This document shows positions 4,716 through 5,976 of a stretch of DNA of 5,976 nt, piece after piece; position 1 is the first letter of the stretch; every line of letters starts with the position of its first letter. Location of the stretch: assembly GCA_902490245.1 (NCBI GenBank), contig CABUDB010000110.1:1-5976 (forward strand), read 5' to 3'. A program made the position numbers and the translations under genes. This stretch comes from an uncultured Collinsella sp. (lineage in GTDB: Bacteria > Actinomycetota > Coriobacteriia > Coriobacteriales > Coriobacteriaceae). The notes below the pieces were generated by a model. It was not told the DNA's origin and did no database searches. It saw only the letters and a program-made list of their open reading frames with translations.

Positions 4716-5976
4716 ATGAGCTACACGCAGAAAGTTCTCGACGAGCTCAAGGCCCGCTATCCCGAGCAGCCTGACTTCCTCCAGACCGCCACCGAGATCC
4801 TCGGCACCATTCAGCCGGCGCTCGACGCCCATCCCGAGTACGAGGAGGCCGCCCTGCTTGAGCGCCTCGTCGAGCCCGAGCGCATCGTCATGTTCCGTGT
4901 TCCCTGGGTCGACGACCAGGGAAAGGTTCAGGTCAACCGCGGTTACCGCGTCGAGTTCAACTCTGCCATTGGACCCTACAAGGGCGGCCTGCGCTTTAAC
5001 CCGACGGTTACCCTGGGCATGCTCAAGTTCCTGGGCCTGGAGCAGATCCTCAAGAACAGCCTGACCACCCTTCCCATGGGCGGCGGCAAGGGCGGCTCCG
5101 ACTTTGACCCCAAGGGCAAGTCCAACAACGAGATCATGCACTTCTGTCAGTCCTTCATGACCGAGCTCTATCGCCACATTGGCCCCAACACCGACGTTCC
5201 CGCCGGCGACCTGGGCGTTGGCGGCCGCGAGGTTGCCTACCTGTTCGGTCAGTACAAGCGCCTGACCAACGAGTGGACCGGCGTCCTTACCGGCAAGGGC
5301 CTTTCCTTTGGCGGCTCGCTCGCCCGTACCGAGGCCACCGGTTACGGTCTGGTCTACTTTGTGGACGAGTACCTCAAGAGCCGCGGTGACTCCTTCGAGG
5401 GCAAGAACGTCGTCGTTCACGGCTCCGGTAACGTTGGCATCTACGCGGTCCAGAAGGTCTCCCAGCTCGGCGGCAAGGTGCTCGCCTGCTCCGACACCCA
5501 TGGCTGGGTCGAGGATCCCGACGGCATCGACTACACCGTGCTCGAGCACATCTACAACAAGAAGCGCTCCGGCCACGACAAGGGCGTTACGCTCGCCATG
5601 TACGTTGACGAGAAGCCCAACGCCGTGTGGCACGAGGGCGACGGCCGTGGCGTGTGGCAGCTGCCCTGCGACATCGCGCTGCCCTGCGCTCGCGAGAACA
5701 CGCTGCTGCTCGAGGACGCCCAGGCGCTCGTCGCCAACGGCTGCAAGGTGGTCGGCGAGGGCGCGAACATGCCCACGACCATCGAGGCCACGACCTACTT
5801 CCAGGAGAACGGCGTCGCCTTTATGCCCGGCAAGGCTGCCAACGCCGGCGGCGTGCTCGTGTCCGGCCTGGAGATGAGCCAGAACGCCGAGCACCTGTCT
5901 TGGACCTTCGAGGAGGTCGACGGCAAGCTTGAGCAGCTCATGCGCGGCATGTTCCACAACGTGGACGACACCGCCA
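4716..5976 (+). CDS. gdhA: Glutamate dehydrogenase (probably NADP-dependent), 3'-truncated by window edge
   Basis: Reversibly makes glutamate from 2-oxoglutarate, ammonium and NAD(P)H; cytosolic hexamer linking ammonium assimilation to carbon metabolism. 420 complete codons are visible; the small hexameric family is about 445 residues, so roughly the last 25 are missing. Substrate and catalytic residues fall where the Clostridium symbiosum enzyme has them: Lys89 (YKGGLRF, 88-94), Lys113, Lys125 (MGGGKGGSDFDPKG, 121-134) and Asp165 (PAGDLGVGGREV, 162-173). The nucleotide-binding fold has GSGNVGIYA (236-244) and SDTHG (259-263). The SD pair resembles the NADP-type E. coli enzyme more than the NAD-type clostridial one, which favours NADP(H), though cofactor choice cannot be settled by eye. 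The ATG at 4716 is preceded by GGAGG (4707-4711), a strong ribosome-binding site. Codon use is very biased to C/G-ending codons, consistent with high expression. The 256-nt gap before it suggests its own promoter. Confidence 0.95.
   Translation, partial: MSYTQKVLDELKARYPEQPDFLQTATEILGTIQPALDAHPEYEEAALLERLVEPERIVMFRVPWVDDQGKVQVNRGYRVEFNSAIGPYKGGLRFNPTVTLGMLKFLGLEQILKNSLTTLPMGGGKGGSDFDPKGKSNNEIMHFCQSFMTELYRHIGPNTDVPAGDLGVGGREVAYLFGQYKRLTNEWTGVLTGKGLSFGGSLARTEATGYGLVYFVDEYLKSRGDSFEGKNVVVHGSGNVGIYAVQKVSQLGGKVLACSDTHGWVEDPDGIDYTVLEHIYNKKRSGHDKGVTLAMYVDEKPNAVWHEGDGRGVWQLPCDIALPCARENTLLLEDAQALVANGCKVVGEGANMPTTIEATTYFQENGVAFMPGKAANAGGVLVSGLEMSQNAEHLSWTFEEVDGKLEQLMRGMFHNVDDTA

Noticed and set aside
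4410..5957. Minus-strand open frame of 515 codons opposite gdhA
   Set aside because: It is antisense to clear GDH coding sequence and its Val/Leu/Gly/Ala-rich product mirrors the codon bias of gdhA; no domain is recognisable.

Overview
The window reads as a stretch of a GC-rich bacterial chromosome with G/C-ending codons and short intergenic gaps, and all genes lie on the + strand. Gene content and protein style suggest an anaerobic Gram-positive, most likely a Coriobacteriia member (Collinsella-like). That placement is inference from codon use and protein flavour, not from a search.

Positions 1-3261 hold a selenocysteine (Sec) decoding locus: the 3' part of selA (L-seryl-tRNA(Sec) selenium transferase; its N-terminus lies off the left edge), selB (the Sec-specific elongation factor, overlapping selA by ATGA) and selC (tRNA-Sec, anticodon UCA, encoded CCA end), which begins 36 nt after selB. 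selA charges the tRNA made by selC and SelB carries it to UGA codons. The selenophosphate synthetase gene selD is not in view. selC is followed at once by a strong hairpin/T-tract terminator.

Positions 3416-4459 hold two closely spaced genes: a MobA-type molybdenum cofactor guanylyltransferase, and a small protein with a DUF3343 (putative Se/S carrier-like) domain preceded by an unusual Cys-rich N-terminal segment. Molybdopterin-guanine-dinucleotide enzymes such as formate dehydrogenase are the classic Sec-containing enzymes, so the cluster makes sense as a selenium plus molybdenum cofactor supply unit. No selenoprotein gene is visible here.

Positions 4460-4715 are intergenic and relatively A/T-rich. 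They contain an imperfect palindromic REP-like element just after the DUF3343 gene, four CGAAAC words and a weak candidate promoter. From 4716 to the right edge runs gdhA, a hexameric-type glutamate dehydrogenase cut by the window end with roughly the last 25 residues missing.

The points most worth a second look are the tRNA-Sec with C in place of the universal U33 and a G/A mismatch at the eighth acceptor pair, SelB with a degenerate G4 motif (TMCD instead of NKxD/TKxD), the Cys-rich DUF3343 fusion, and the palindromic element. I see no mobile-element gene, CRISPR array or clearly new multi-gene system.
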